Assembly (NCBI GenBank): GCA_963774625.1
Contig: CAVZFQ010000018.1
Location: 1 to 64,000, forward strand
DNA: 64,000 bases
From: VAXT01 sp963774625
Lineage (GTDB): Bacteria > Actinomycetota > Thermoleophilia > Gaiellales > Gaiellaceae
Direction: 5' to 3'
Part shown: positions 1-7,703 of the stretch, one piece after another
Numbering within the stretch: position 1 is the first letter of the stretch
Layout of the letters: each line of letters starts with the position of its first letter
The notes under the pieces: generated by a model
The model's database searches: none
Told to the model about the DNA's origin: nothing
What the model saw: the letters and a program-made list of their open reading frames with translations, nothing else
Made by a program: the position numbers and the translations under genes

Positions 1-749
1 GCGGGTCCGTCGCGCGCTCGAGGGGAAGGGCCGTTTCAGCATGGTGTTCCAACCGATCTGCAGCCTCTCGGGAAGCCTCGTCGGAGCCGAAGCGCTCGCG
101 CGCTTTGACGGCCCGCCCAAGCGCGGCCCGGATCGCTGGTTCGCCGAGGCGGAGGAGGTCGGCCTGCGTCGGGAGCTCGAGCTTGCGACCGCGAAGGTGG
201 CTCTCTCGGCACTCCCGAGCCTGCCGCCGCGAGATCTATCTCTCGGTGAACGTCTCGCCGAAGACTCTCCTCTCGGCGAGCTTCCGCGAACTGGTGCTCG
301 AGAACTCCGACCCGACGCGCGTCGTCGTCGAGGTGACAGAGCACGCCAGGATCGACGACTACGAGCGACTGAACTCGGCCTTCGACCGACTGCGCGAGCC
401 GGGGGTGCGCTTGGCCGTGGATGACGCGGGTGCCGGCTTCGCGAGCCTTCGAGCACATCCTTCGTCTTGCACCGGACTTCATAGAGCTCGACCGGACGCT
501 CATCGACGGCATCGAGTACGACCGTTCGCGCCAGGCTCTAGCCGCGGGGCTGATCTCGTTCGCCGAGAAGATCGAGGCCACGATCATGGCGGAGGGGATC
601 GAGCGCTCGGAGGAGGTGGACGTCCTTACGGCGCTCGGGGTCGGCTACGACAGGGGTTCTTCATTGCCAAGCCCGGCCCGCTGCCGCTGAAGACGACCCG
701 CTTCCGAGCAGGCCGCAGTCGGCGCCGCAGTCGAACCATCGCTCACTAG
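1..749 (+). pseudogene. EAL-domain (c-di-GMP phosphodiesterase-like) C-terminal fragment, frameshifted
   Basis: The gene is cut by the window start and reads in from base 2. It covers most of an EAL domain, the module that hydrolyses cyclic di-GMP. Conserved blocks appear in order but in changing frames: FQPICSLSG and ALARF in frame 2 (to about 228), YLSVNVSP, TEHARIDDY and DDAGAGFASL in frame 3 (to about 452), PDFIELDR and AEGIERSEE in frame 1 (to about 650), then QGFFIAKPGP back in frame 3 to the stop at 747-749. EAL itself reads EAL in GAEALARF. Three single-base shifts are needed. All blocks are well conserved, so sequence errors are as likely as decay. Any upstream sensor or GGDEF domain lies outside the window. 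Confidence 0.8.
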
Positions 750-1346
750 TTAACGGGGGCGGCTTTGCAGCCTTGGCGCGAAGAGGTCGGCGGCACCGAT
801 CAGCTTCGTCAGTAGCGCCCGGAACGGCGCCGGCTTCATCGCGGCCGCCTCGTCCTTGGCGGAGCGAGGGCGCAGCGCATTGCGTGCGTCGGGCCAGTAG
901 GCCCAGGCCAGCGTCGAGGCGAAGCGTTCGCAGCCGTAGCGATCGTGGCGAAGGCCGGCCACTTCGTGGCACCAGCCGGCGGCATGAGCTGCCGTCAGGA
1001 ATCCTCGCTTGGCGCCGTCCAGAAGCGAGAAATCGACCTGGTGCGCGTACTCGTGCTGCACGATGCCCCACGCGAAGGTGCCGGACGACAGGAGCTCGGG
1101 CGAAAGCCAGATGTGGCCCGGAGTCGACAACGCCTCTTTGCCGGGAACGACGTGGATCGTGATCTCCTCCTGCACGAGCGACCAGTCGAACCGGCTGGCG
1201 TCGAGGGCCTTCTTCACCTCGGCGGTATTTCGCGCGGTGCCACCGACGACGGTGTAGCGACCCCCACTCGCGAGGGCCGGCTCAATACAGACCGAGCCAA
1301 CGGTGAGCGCGAGCGCGAGCGTGATAAAGAGTCGACCGCAGGACAC
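750..1346 (-). CDS. secreted putative zinc metallopeptidase-like protein (HExxH)
   Basis: 198 aa. An N-terminal signal peptide (hydrophobic residues about 6-26, ending near ALASGG) points to export. The mature part carries HEYAH at residues 98-102, matching the HExxH zinc motif, and a downstream GCERFAS segment (Glu 140) that could give the third ligand as in gluzincins. Two cysteines (126 and 139) bracket that region and could form a disulfide. No family was recognised beyond this arrangement, which resembles small secreted proteins with a peptidase-like core. It runs convergent with the EAL fragment, the stops being directly adjacent. Substrate unknown; catalytic activity is inferred only from the motif. 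Confidence 0.65.
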   Translation of the reverse strand: MSCGRLFITLALALTVGSVCIEPALASGGRYTVVGGTARNTAEVKKALDASRFDWSLVQEEITIHVVPGKEALSTPGHIWLSPELLSSGTFAWGIVQHEYAHQVDFSLLDGAKRGFLTAAHAAGWCHEVAGLRHDRYGCERFASTLAWAYWPDARNALRPRSAKDEAAAMKPAPFRALLTKLIGAADLFAPRLQSRPR

Positions 1347-1383
1347 ATAGAGGATCTCGGAAACGGCAGCCCGCTTGGAGATT

Positions 1384-1492
1384 CAACAAACCGTCCGAGC
1401 AGATGCCTCTACTTCACCTCCGATGTCACGCGTGTGACAACAAGCCGTCCGAGCAGATGCCCCAATTTCACGCCGGATGTCACGCGTGTGAC
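1384..1492. repeat. two tandem copies of a 54-bp repeat with an internal inverted repeat
   Basis: The units span 1384-1437 and 1438-1491 and differ at about seven positions. Each ends in GTCACGCGTGTGAC (1425-1438 and 1479-1492), an inverted repeat GTCAC-N4-GTGAC. The array sits in the 310-base non-coding stretch 1347-1656, upstream of the HExxH gene and downstream of the DUF2277 gene. The rest of that stretch holds only the hairpin at 1564-1587. The array could be an operator pair for the HExxH gene or a dispersed intergenic repeat; the sequence does not decide. Confidence 0.75.
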
Positions 1493-1563
1493 GCAAGGAG
1501 GGTTTGGCGGAATTGACTCGTCGCCGGGGTGCGATGGTCGTTCCGAGGCAAGGACGCAGGGAG

Positions 1564-1587
1564 CCTCAATGCCTTTCTGCATTGGGG
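1564..1587 (-). terminator. candidate hairpin after the DUF2277 gene
   Basis: CCTCAATGC pairs with GCATTGGGG around a 6-base loop (nine pairs, one G-U). It lies about 70 bases past the stop of the leftward DUF2277 gene. There is no U-tract, so termination is only a guess. Confidence 0.3.
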
Positions 1588-1656
1588 CGACTGAGGACGC
1601 GGCCTCGGGGCGAGCAGCGCGGCCCGGCGGCACAGATCCATTTCGCCAGACCCTCC

Positions 1657-1926
1657 TTAGGCGGCGAAGCGCTGCTCGGCTCTGGCGCGCGCTTTGGCGG
1701 CTTCGACCTCGCGGTCCTTCGGCGGCGCCGACGTCACGAGTTGGCCGAGGAGCCTTGCCGAGACCTCGGCGACGGCGTCGACGGCCTGCTCGAACGCCTG
1801 CTCGTTGGCCTTCGAGGGCTTCGTGAAGCCGCTGATCTTGCGGACGTACTGGAGGGCTGCTGAGCGGACCTCTTCGTCCGTCGCGGGCGGGTCGAAGTTG
1901 TACAGGCTGCGAATGTTTCGGCACAT
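1657..1926 (-). CDS. DUF2277 family protein
   Basis: 89 aa, the usual length of this small conserved family of unknown function. It starts MCRNIRSLYNF and shows the family core PPATDEEVRSAALQYVRKI and SGFTKPSKANE, then an acidic/basic helical tail (DREVEAAKARARAEQRF). No signal peptide or membrane segment, so it is probably cytoplasmic. Members look DNA-binding-like in their charged helices, but no role is established. The gene stands alone, divergent from the L,D-transpeptidase gene, with 70 bases between the starts. ATG at 1926 matches the family N-terminus exactly. Confidence 0.92.
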   Translation of the reverse strand: MCRNIRSLYNFDPPATDEEVRSAALQYVRKISGFTKPSKANEQAFEQAVDAVAEVSARLLGQLVTSAPPKDREVEAAKARARAEQRFAA

Positions 1927-1996
1927 GGCCCGATCCTAGCCGCGAAGCCGGAATCGCTCTGGAGGGAAAAGCAGGATTCCGCTTACTATCTGGAGA

Positions 1997-2977
1997 ATGA
2001 AACGGGTTTTCGCGTCCTTTGCGCATTTGCACCTGAGCGCGCGGCTCGCGATCTCGCTGGCGCTGGTGCTGTTTGCAGCGGTCGCGGTCGCACCCGCGGC
2101 CGGGCCCCAGAAGCGCATCCGCGAGGACGTGCGCATCGCCGGGCTCAACGTGTCGGGTCTCGACGTCGGGCAGGCGCGGCAGCGGGTGCGGATCGCATTC
2201 GACCGGCCGGTCCGATTTCGCTTCGGCAAGCTGCGCTGGCAGGTCGCGCCGGCCAAGCTCGGCGCCGAGCCGCTCGTGGACGACGCCGTGTCCAGAGCCT
2301 TGCGATCAGAGAGCGGCGACAACATCGAGGTGCGCGTAGCGGTCGACAAGCAGGAGGTGCGCAGATACGTGGACGCGCTCGATCGGCGCTTCGGCGTGCA
2401 GGCGCAGGATGCCCGGCTCATCGGGCTGAACGGCATCAGGCCCGCGATCAGCGACGAGCGCTGGGGACGCACCGTTCGCCGCGGCGCCATGACGGCGGCG
2501 ATCACGCGCGCGCTCCGAACGCGCATCCGCGGGCGGATGCCGGTCGTGCTGAGGGCGATCCGCCCATCGGTGACGAAGGCGGGCTTCGGCCCGGTCATCG
2601 TCATCCAGCGGGGGTCGAACCAATTGACGCTCTTCAACGGGTCGACCGTCGTCCGGAACTTCGGCGTCGCCACCGGCACGGCGCAGTACCCGACTCCTTC
2701 CGGGACGTTCAGCATCGCCGACATGCAGAAGAACCCGTGGTGGCGGCCGCCCGACTCCGACTGGGCGAAGGGCAAGAAGCCGATCCCGCCCGGGCCCGGG
2801 AACCCGCTCGGCACCCGCTGGATGGGGTTGACCGCGCCGCTCGTCGGCATCCACGGCACGCCCGATGCCGCATCGATTGGCTACTCGGCCTCGCACGGCT
2901 GCATCCGCATGCACATCTCCGAAGCGACCTGGCTCTTCGACCACGTGGACGTGGGCACGCCGGTCGTGATCCTCTAG
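1997..2977 (+). CDS. L,D-transpeptidase (YkuD domain) with N-terminal peptidoglycan-binding-like domain
   Basis: 326 aa envelope enzyme. Residues about 13-35 form a signal or anchor helix. Residues about 40-190 resemble the PG-binding_4/VanW-associated module (IAGLNVSGLDVGQAR, then a second similar half). Residues about 200-326 are the YkuD fold with the catalytic block HGTPDAASIGYSASHGCIRM, where the Cys of SHGC is the nucleophile. Such enzymes make 3-3 cross-links in peptidoglycan or attach proteins to it. The N-terminal half is typical of actinobacterial Ldt proteins. ATG at 1997 follows a TGGAG ribosome site at short range. The stop is followed at once by the NfeD-like reading frame, suggesting an operon. 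Confidence 0.92.
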   Translation: MKRVFASFAHLHLSARLAISLALVLFAAVAVAPAAGPQKRIREDVRIAGLNVSGLDVGQARQRVRIAFDRPVRFRFGKLRWQVAPAKLGAEPLVDDAVSRALRSESGDNIEVRVAVDKQEVRRYVDALDRRFGVQAQDARLIGLNGIRPAISDERWGRTVRRGAMTAAITRALRTRIRGRMPVVLRAIRPSVTKAGFGPVIVIQRGSNQLTLFNGSTVVRNFGVATGTAQYPTPSGTFSIADMQKNPWWRPPDSDWAKGKKPIPPGPGNPLGTRWMGLTAPLVGIHGTPDAASIGYSASHGCIRMHISEATWLFDHVDVGTPVVIL

Positions 2978-2979
2978 AG

Positions 2980-3303
2980 CTGCTACTGGCGTTCGCCATC
3001 GTCGCGGCGATCTTCTGGCTGCCGACCGGCTGGGGCATCGTGGCGATCGCGGCCGGGCTCGCGATCGAGCTCGGTGAGGCTGCTTTCTGGATCCGGTTCT
3101 CCAAGAGGCGCAAACCGACGATCGGGGTCGAGGCCCTCGCCGGAGCGGATGGAATCGTCGTCACCGAGTGCCGCCCTACCGGCCGGGTGCGGGTCGCGGG
3201 CGAAGTCTGGCGCGCTACGTGCCCGGAAGGAGCGGATGTCGGAGACGAGGTCGTCGTCGAGCGGGTCGAGGGCGATCTGACCCTGTTCGTGAGCCGGAAA
3301 TAG
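2980..3303 (+). CDS. NfeD-like small membrane protein
   Basis: About 107 aa. Two hydrophobic stretches (LLLAFAIVAAIFWL and GWGIVAIAAGLAIEL) are followed by an OB-fold-like tail (GRVRVAGEVWRATCPEGADV, then GDEVVVERVEGDLTLFV) as in NfeD C-terminal domains, which partner membrane proteases or stomatins. No stomatin or ClpP-like protease is nearby. The start is uncertain: no ATG, GTG or TTG lies in frame near the front, so CTG at 2980 or 2986, directly after the transpeptidase stop, is the best guess and implies translational coupling. It is followed 9 bases later by the glutamate dehydrogenase gene. Confidence 0.65.
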   Translation: MLLAFAIVAAIFWLPTGWGIVAIAAGLAIELGEAAFWIRFSKRRKPTIGVEALAGADGIVVTECRPTGRVRVAGEVWRATCPEGADVGDEVVVERVEGDLTLFVSRK

Positions 3304-3312
3304 ACTGCAGCC

Positions 3313-4603
3313 GTGGCCAAGGTCGACGAGGTAACGGTCGATCAGCCGCCCCTCGAGTGGGACACGCCGCTCTTCCGCACCGCCGTAGCCCAGCTCGAGG
3401 AGGCGCTGACCCATGCTCCAGAGGTCGATCCTGGGATCGCCGAGCGTTTGCGCAACCCAGAGCGCGCTTTGATGGTCAGCGTCCCGGTGCGGATGGACGA
3501 CGACTCGTGGCGAGTCTTTCCGGCCTACCGTGTTCAGCACTCGAGCGTGCTCGGCCCGACCAAGGGCGGCATCCGCTACGACACCAACGTGTCCCTCGGC
3601 GAGTGCGCGGCACTGGCGATGTGGATGACCTGGAAATGCGCGCTCCTCCGGCTGCCTTACGGTGGCGCGAAGGGCGGAGTTCGCTGCAACCCGAGGGAGC
3701 TGTCGCCCGGGGAGGTGCAACGCCTGACCAGGCGCTTCACGTCGGAGTTGCTGCCGGTCATCGGCCCGCAGGAAGACATCCCTGCACCGGACATGGCCAC
3801 GAACGAGCAGACGATGGCCTGGATGATGGACACGTACTCGATGCAAATGGGGTACGCGGTGCCTGAGATCGTCACGGGCAAGCCGGTCTCGATCGGCGGC
3901 TCGGTGTTTCGCAGCGAGGCGACCGGCGCCGGCGTCGTGATGGTGATCGAGCGCGCATGCCAGCGCCTGGGGTGGCCCTTCGCCGAGCAGCGCTTCGTCG
4001 TCCAGGGCTTCGGAAACGTCGGCGGTGTCGCTGCGCGCGAGCTCGCCGCTCGTGGAGCCACGGTGGTGGCCGTCTCGGATATCTCCGGAGGGATCCACGA
4101 CGTGAACGGCCTCGATCTCGCCCATGTAACCGCCTGGGTCGCCGAGCACGGCTCGCTCGCCGAGTACCCGGCCGATGCACGTGTCGAACGAGCAGCTGCT
4201 CGAGATCCCGTGCGACATCCTCGTCCTCGCAGCGCTGGAGGATCAGATCACGTCCGAGAACGCAGGCCGGATCAATACGAAGATGATCGCCGAGGGGGCG
4301 AACGGGCCGACGTCGTTCGACGCGGACGCGATCCTCGCCGACCGCGGGATCATCATCCTCCCCGATGTGCTCACGAACGCGGGCGGCGTCACCGTCTCCT
4401 ACTTCGAGTGGGTGCAGGACCTCGGTCGGCTCTTCTGGACGCGTGACGAGATCCGCGCTCGTCTCGCCGAGAAGCTGAACGACGCCTTCGACCGGGTCTG
4501 GGAGCTGGCCGAGCAGAGGGGGCTGACGCTGCGGAGCGCGGCGCTGGTCGGCGGGATCAGAGAAGTCGCGGGCGCGCTCGCCGCGCGAGGGATCTATCCG
4601 TGA
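3313..4603 (+). CDS. gdhA: Glu/Leu/Phe/Val dehydrogenase, with one frameshift near 4175
   Basis: About 430 aa once the shift is bridged. The enzyme interconverts glutamate and 2-oxoglutarate using NAD(P). The dimerisation/catalytic domain shows GPTKGGIRYD, MTWKCALLRLPYGGAKGG (lysines near 84, 108 and 120) and PAPDMATNEQ. The nucleotide domain shows VVQGFGNVGG. At about 4170-4180 the frame moves by one base: the first part reads to SLAEYPADA, and HVSNEQLLEIPCDILV with AEGANGPTSFDAD, PDVLTNAGGVTVSY and the normal C-terminus continue in the next frame. Both halves are fully conserved, so a sequencing indel is likely, though the gene may be broken. GTG start at 3313. The stop overlaps the CBS gene start (GTGA). 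Confidence 0.9.
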
Positions 4604-4998
4604 CCGCAGTCCGCGAGGCGATGATCACCGACCCGCGCGTGTGCGGTGCGGACGCGACCGCGCAAGAGGCGGGGGAGGCGCTCTCGCGGCCCGAGGTGCG
4701 AGCCGTGTTCGTGTGCGACGACGGCCGCCTGGTCGGGGTGGTGACGCGGAAGACGCTCGTCCGGGAGGTGGTCGCCACCGGCCGCGATCCGGGCTCGACA
4801 CCGCTGGCAGAGATCGCCGAGGAGCCGCACTGGACGATCGAAGCGGACCTGCCCGTCGACGAAGCCTTCCGCTTCCTCGAGGAAAACGACGCCGAGCGCG
4901 TGCCCGTGGTCGAGGGCGGCCGGCTAGTCGGCGTCCTCTCGCGCGAGCTTCTGCAGCGGCGCCTGGCCGAGGACGAGCCGCAGCCCGAGGTTGAGTAG
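4600..4998 (+). CDS. two-CBS-domain protein
   Basis: 132 aa made almost wholly of two CBS motifs. The first ends VRAVFVCDDGRLVGVVTRK, the second ERVPVVEGGRLVGVLSRELL. Paired CBS motifs form a Bateman module that binds adenosine nucleotides and usually regulates a partner. With a start overlapping the glutamate dehydrogenase stop (GTGA at 4600), a regulatory link to that enzyme is possible but unproven. Its own end overlaps the next membrane-protein gene by 8 bases, so three genes are likely co-transcribed and coupled. Confidence 0.88.
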   Translation: MTAVREAMITDPRVCGADATAQEAGEALSRPEVRAVFVCDDGRLVGVVTRKTLVREVVATGRDPGSTPLAEIAEEPHWTIEADLPVDEAFRFLEENDAERVPVVEGGRLVGVLSRELLQRRLAEDEPQPEVE

Positions 4999-5791
4999 CC
5001 GGCTCCTCGGCGGCGCGCTGTCGGCTTCGGCGCTCGCGCTCTTCGCGCTGACCTTCGCGCCCTGGTTCGCCCATGAGGAGCTCGACGGACCGAACGGCGA
5101 TCGTCTTCGCGACGACGACACGCTCATTCTCGCGCTGAGCGGCTGGGAGCTGGAGGGCAGGATCGCCGCGCTGGTGCTGCTCGCCGCCTTTCTGGGCATC
5201 GGAGCGGGCATCTGGAGCATCCGTCGCCCAGGCGACCGACTGCTTCCCCTCGCTTGTCTGGTCGCCGCCGCCGCGGGGTTGGCGGCGGCCTGGGTCATCG
5301 CATCGGAGCTTCGCTCGCCGTCCGACGAGATCTACAACGACGCGCGCATCTGGGCACGTCTTGCTCTGGTCGCCGCGATCGTCACCGCAGCAGCGGCGGG
5401 GGCGGCTGGAGTTGCCGCGCTAAGCCGCAAGGAGGACTCGAGACCCGGCGGGCCCGCCTGGCCGCTATTCGCCGGCACGGCCGCGCTCTACCTTCTCGCG
5501 CTCGGGGCCAATGCCACCGAAATCTGGCAACCGCAGTTCGTGGCAGCGTGTTGCGCCGCTGGGGTGCTCGGGTACCTCGTTCCACGCTGGTGGCTCGCCT
5601 TGCTGCCGATCGTCCTTGTCGTTCTCATCCTGGAGCTGACGAGTTCCGGTTGCGACTCTTCGTCATCCGAGTGCGAGTCGCTCAGAGGGTTCTACTACGC
5701 GTTCATCGCCGTGTATGTCACGGGCGCTCTCTTGATCGGAATTGGCACGCGGGCCCTGCGACGCCGCGTGGTGCGTCAGCAGCAGGTGTAG
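4991..5791 (+). CDS. multi-pass membrane protein of unknown function
   Basis: 266 aa with about seven hydrophobic segments, beginning with an N-terminal helix (ALSASALALFALTFAPWF) and ending with a helix followed by a basic tail RALRRRVVRQQQV. A short extracytoplasmic loop near residues 220-232 is rich in Ser and Cys (SGCDSSSSECES). No family recognised. The TTG start at 4991 overlaps the end of the CBS gene, so the frame is translationally coupled. The 3' end overlaps the convergent exopolyphosphatase gene by 16 bases. Confidence 0.7.
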   Translation: MSSRLLGGALSASALALFALTFAPWFAHEELDGPNGDRLRDDDTLILALSGWELEGRIAALVLLAAFLGIGAGIWSIRRPGDRLLPLACLVAAAAGLAAAWVIASELRSPSDEIYNDARIWARLALVAAIVTAAAAGAAGVAALSRKEDSRPGGPAWPLFAGTAALYLLALGANATEIWQPQFVAACCAAGVLGYLVPRWWLALLPIVLVVLILELTSSGCDSSSSECESLRGFYYAFIAVYVTGALLIGIGTRALRRRVVRQQQV

Positions 5792-6696
5792 GCGCCGGGC
5801 GGGGCGTCGCCTTCGACCGGCTCCGGCAATGCGGCGGCCTCGAGCGCGACGCCGTGCAGGATGTCGCGCTCGCTCGCCTCGATCTCGTCGAGCCCGAGGT
5901 GGACGAGCACTCCGTGCAGGATGATCGCGCCGGCGACGATCACCGGCGCGCGATCGGGATCGAGCGCCGGCTCTTCGCGTCGCTCGGCCAGTGGCATGGA
6001 GGCAAGCCGGGACAGCTGGTGCTGCACGCCGTCGAGGCTCAGCCGGTGACCGTGGACGCGCTCCGAGTCGTACTCCGCGAGCCCGAGGTCGAGGGCTGCT
6101 AGCGACGTGATCGTGCCGGCGACGCCGATCGCCTGTTCTGGGCGGGATCCATCCGGAAGCGCGCTGCGCACGGCCGCGGCGCACGACTCGAGCTCGTCGT
6201 CCGTGGGCGGGTCGGAGGGCAGGTGACGCTCGGTCAGGCGCACGGAACCGATGTCGAGGCTCACCCGCTGGTCGCTGCCGATCAACTCGGTCGAGCCGCC
6301 GCCGATGTCCACGACCAGCGTCGAGTCGCCGGTCTCGCCGACGCCACGCAGTGTGAGATCGGCCTCCTCGTCCCCGGAGAGGAGCCGCGTCTTGAACCCG
6401 TAGCTCCACTCGATCTCGCCGAGGAACGCCTCTCCGTTCTCCGCGTCGCGGACGGCGCTCGTTGCCACGAGATACGTGCGCTCGGCGCCGAGGGACTCCA
6501 GCTCGCGGCGGTACTCGGTGAGGCAGTTCCGCACCCGCGCGATCGGCAGCGGCAGGAGCTGCCGGCGCGTATCGACGTCTTCCCCGAGCCGGGTGATGCG
6601 CGTGCGCTTCACGACCTCGTCGATCTGGTCCCCGTCCACGTCCGCGACGAGGAGTCGCGTCGTGTTCGTGCCCTGGTCGATTGCGGCTACTCGCAT
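5776..6696 (-). CDS. ppx: Ppx/GppA exopolyphosphatase family protein
   Basis: 306 aa, the short actinobacterial form without a C-terminal HD domain. It belongs to the ASKHA fold enzymes that cleave terminal phosphate from polyphosphate or convert pppGpp to ppGpp. Visible motifs are DQGTNTTRLLVADV at the start (phosphate-1 loop), ATSAVRDAENGE, VVDIGGGSTELI (phosphate-2 loop), and VAGTITSLAAL. ATG at 6696 is preferred over the farther in-frame ATG because family members begin MRVAAIDxGTN. Polyphosphatase and pppGpp phosphatase activities cannot be told apart from sequence. Divergent from the PAP2-like gene, with 61 bases between. Confidence 0.9.
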   Translation of the reverse strand: MRVAAIDQGTNTTRLLVADVDGDQIDEVVKRTRITRLGEDVDTRRQLLPLPIARVRNCLTEYRRELESLGAERTYLVATSAVRDAENGEAFLGEIEWSYGFKTRLLSGDEEADLTLRGVGETGDSTLVVDIGGGSTELIGSDQRVSLDIGSVRLTERHLPSDPPTDDELESCAAAVRSALPDGSRPEQAIGVAGTITSLAALDLGLAEYDSERVHGHRLSLDGVQHQLSRLASMPLAERREEPALDPDRAPVIVAGAIILHGVLVHLGLDEIEASERDILHGVALEAAALPEPVEGDAPPGAYTCC

Positions 6697-6757
6697 GGTA
6701 AAAAGGTTAGTTTCCAGCGGTTTCGTAGGGTAGGTCGGTAGGTCTAGAATCGTTTCT

Positions 6758-7489
6758 GTGCGACGCGCGTGGGCAGGTTTCGAGCGCCGCGAGGGCCTCA
6801 AGCAGATCGCCATCGTACTGGCGGCGCTGGGGGTCTACGAGGTCGTGCGGAGCTTCATCGAGCCCGACTGGGCCGCCGCGATCGCGAACGCGGAGCGCAT
6901 CGCCGAGCTGGAGCGCGGGCTCTCCTTTGCGTGGGAGCAGTCGCTCCAGCGCGCGTTCCTCGGGGTGCCGGAGCTGGTCGAGGCGATGAACCTCTTCTAC
7001 TTCGTCGGGCACTTCGTGCTGACCGGCGTGTTCTTCCTGTGGCTCTACCGCTCGTCGAGCGAGGGCTTTCGCAGCTTCCGCAACGGATTCATCGCTGCGA
7101 CTGCGATCGCGGTCGTCATCCACTGGTGGTTCCCGACGGCGCCACCGCGTGTCGTCGGCGGCCTCGGGATCATGGACACGCTTCGCGTCTTCTGGGATGT
7201 CGACATCGGCTCGCCGCACGTGTCGGCTTTCTCGAATCCGGTCGCAGCCGTGCCGAGCCTGCATGCCGGCTGGGCGGTCGGTGTCGGCGTGGGCCTGGTC
7301 AGGTATGCCAAACAGCCTGCGTTGCGCGTGCTCGGGGTCGTCTATCCGGTGGTCGTGATGCTGACGATCGTGGTCACCGGGAACCACTTCATCTTCGACG
7401 CGCTGGCCGGGATCGCGGTGCTCGCAGCGGGCTTCATGGTCATGGAAATCCCCAGGATCCGGCGCCGCGCACTGGTCTGGCATACTTGA
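6758..7489 (+). CDS. PAP2-superfamily membrane protein, Aur1/inositol-phosphotransferase-like
   Basis: 243 aa integral membrane protein with about six helices. Three spaced blocks mark the PAP2_3/Aur1 type: FPTAPPR (about 128-134), VPSLHAGWAV (about 166-175, the counterpart of PSGH) and VTGNHFIFDALAG (about 207-219, with the catalytic His). Such proteins transfer or remove lipid phosphate head groups. Actinobacterial relatives are annotated as inositol phosphorylceramide-synthase-like or phosphatidic acid phosphatases, so the substrate is open. GTG start at 6758. The gene ends 9 bases before the initiator tRNA. Confidence 0.85.
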   Translation: MRRAWAGFERREGLKQIAIVLAALGVYEVVRSFIEPDWAAAIANAERIAELERGLSFAWEQSLQRAFLGVPELVEAMNLFYFVGHFVLTGVFFLWLYRSSSEGFRSFRNGFIAATAIAVVIHWWFPTAPPRVVGGLGIMDTLRVFWDVDIGSPHVSAFSNPVAAVPSLHAGWAVGVGVGLVRYAKQPALRVLGVVYPVVVMLTIVVTGNHFIFDALAGIAVLAAGFMVMEIPRIRRRALVWHT

Positions 7490-7498
7490 GAGAAGCGA

Positions 7499-7572
7499 CG
7501 CGGGGTGGAGCAGTCAGGTAGCTCGCCGGGCTCATAACCCGGAGGTCGCAGGTTCAAATCCTGCCCCCGCTA
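7499..7572 (+). tRNA. initiator tRNA-Met (CAU)
   Basis: 74 nt cloverleaf. The acceptor stem has a mismatch at position 1-72 (C-U), the anticodon stem CCGGG-CTCATAA-CCCGG carries the three G-C pairs typical of initiator tRNA, the anticodon is CAT, and the T arm is GCAGG-TTCAAAT-CCTGC. CCA is not encoded. The 1-72 mismatch plus the GGG/CCC anticodon stem identify tRNA-fMet rather than elongator tRNA-Met. Confidence 0.95.
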
Positions 7573-7574
7573 CT

Positions 7575-7604
7575 GCGAAAGGCGCTGGAAACGGCGCCTT
7601 TCGC
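7575..7604 (+). terminator. hairpin directly after the initiator tRNA
   Basis: A perfect 11-bp stem, GCGAAAGGCGC (7575-7585) with GCGCCTTTCGC (7594-7604), and an 8-base loop. It begins two bases after the tRNA end. No long U-tract follows, so it may be an atypical terminator or a processing signal. Confidence 0.65.
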
Positions 7605-7703
7605 GTCGAATGGGTCGCCCTGCTGGCCGAGCCGCTGCTCGATCCGGTGTCAGCCGACGGGGTCACGGCGCACTTTGAATCGGCGCGCTGAGCCGATGGC
7701 AGA

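Noticed and set aside
1409..2032. Minus-strand frame over the 54-bp repeat encoding a VTRVTS repeat
   Set aside because: It overlaps the DUF2277 gene in another frame and has no domain or ribosome site; the peptide repeat just mirrors the DNA repeat.
2983..4218. 411-codon minus-strand frame opposite the glutamate dehydrogenase
   Set aside because: No motif or start signal; conserved coding lies on the plus strand.
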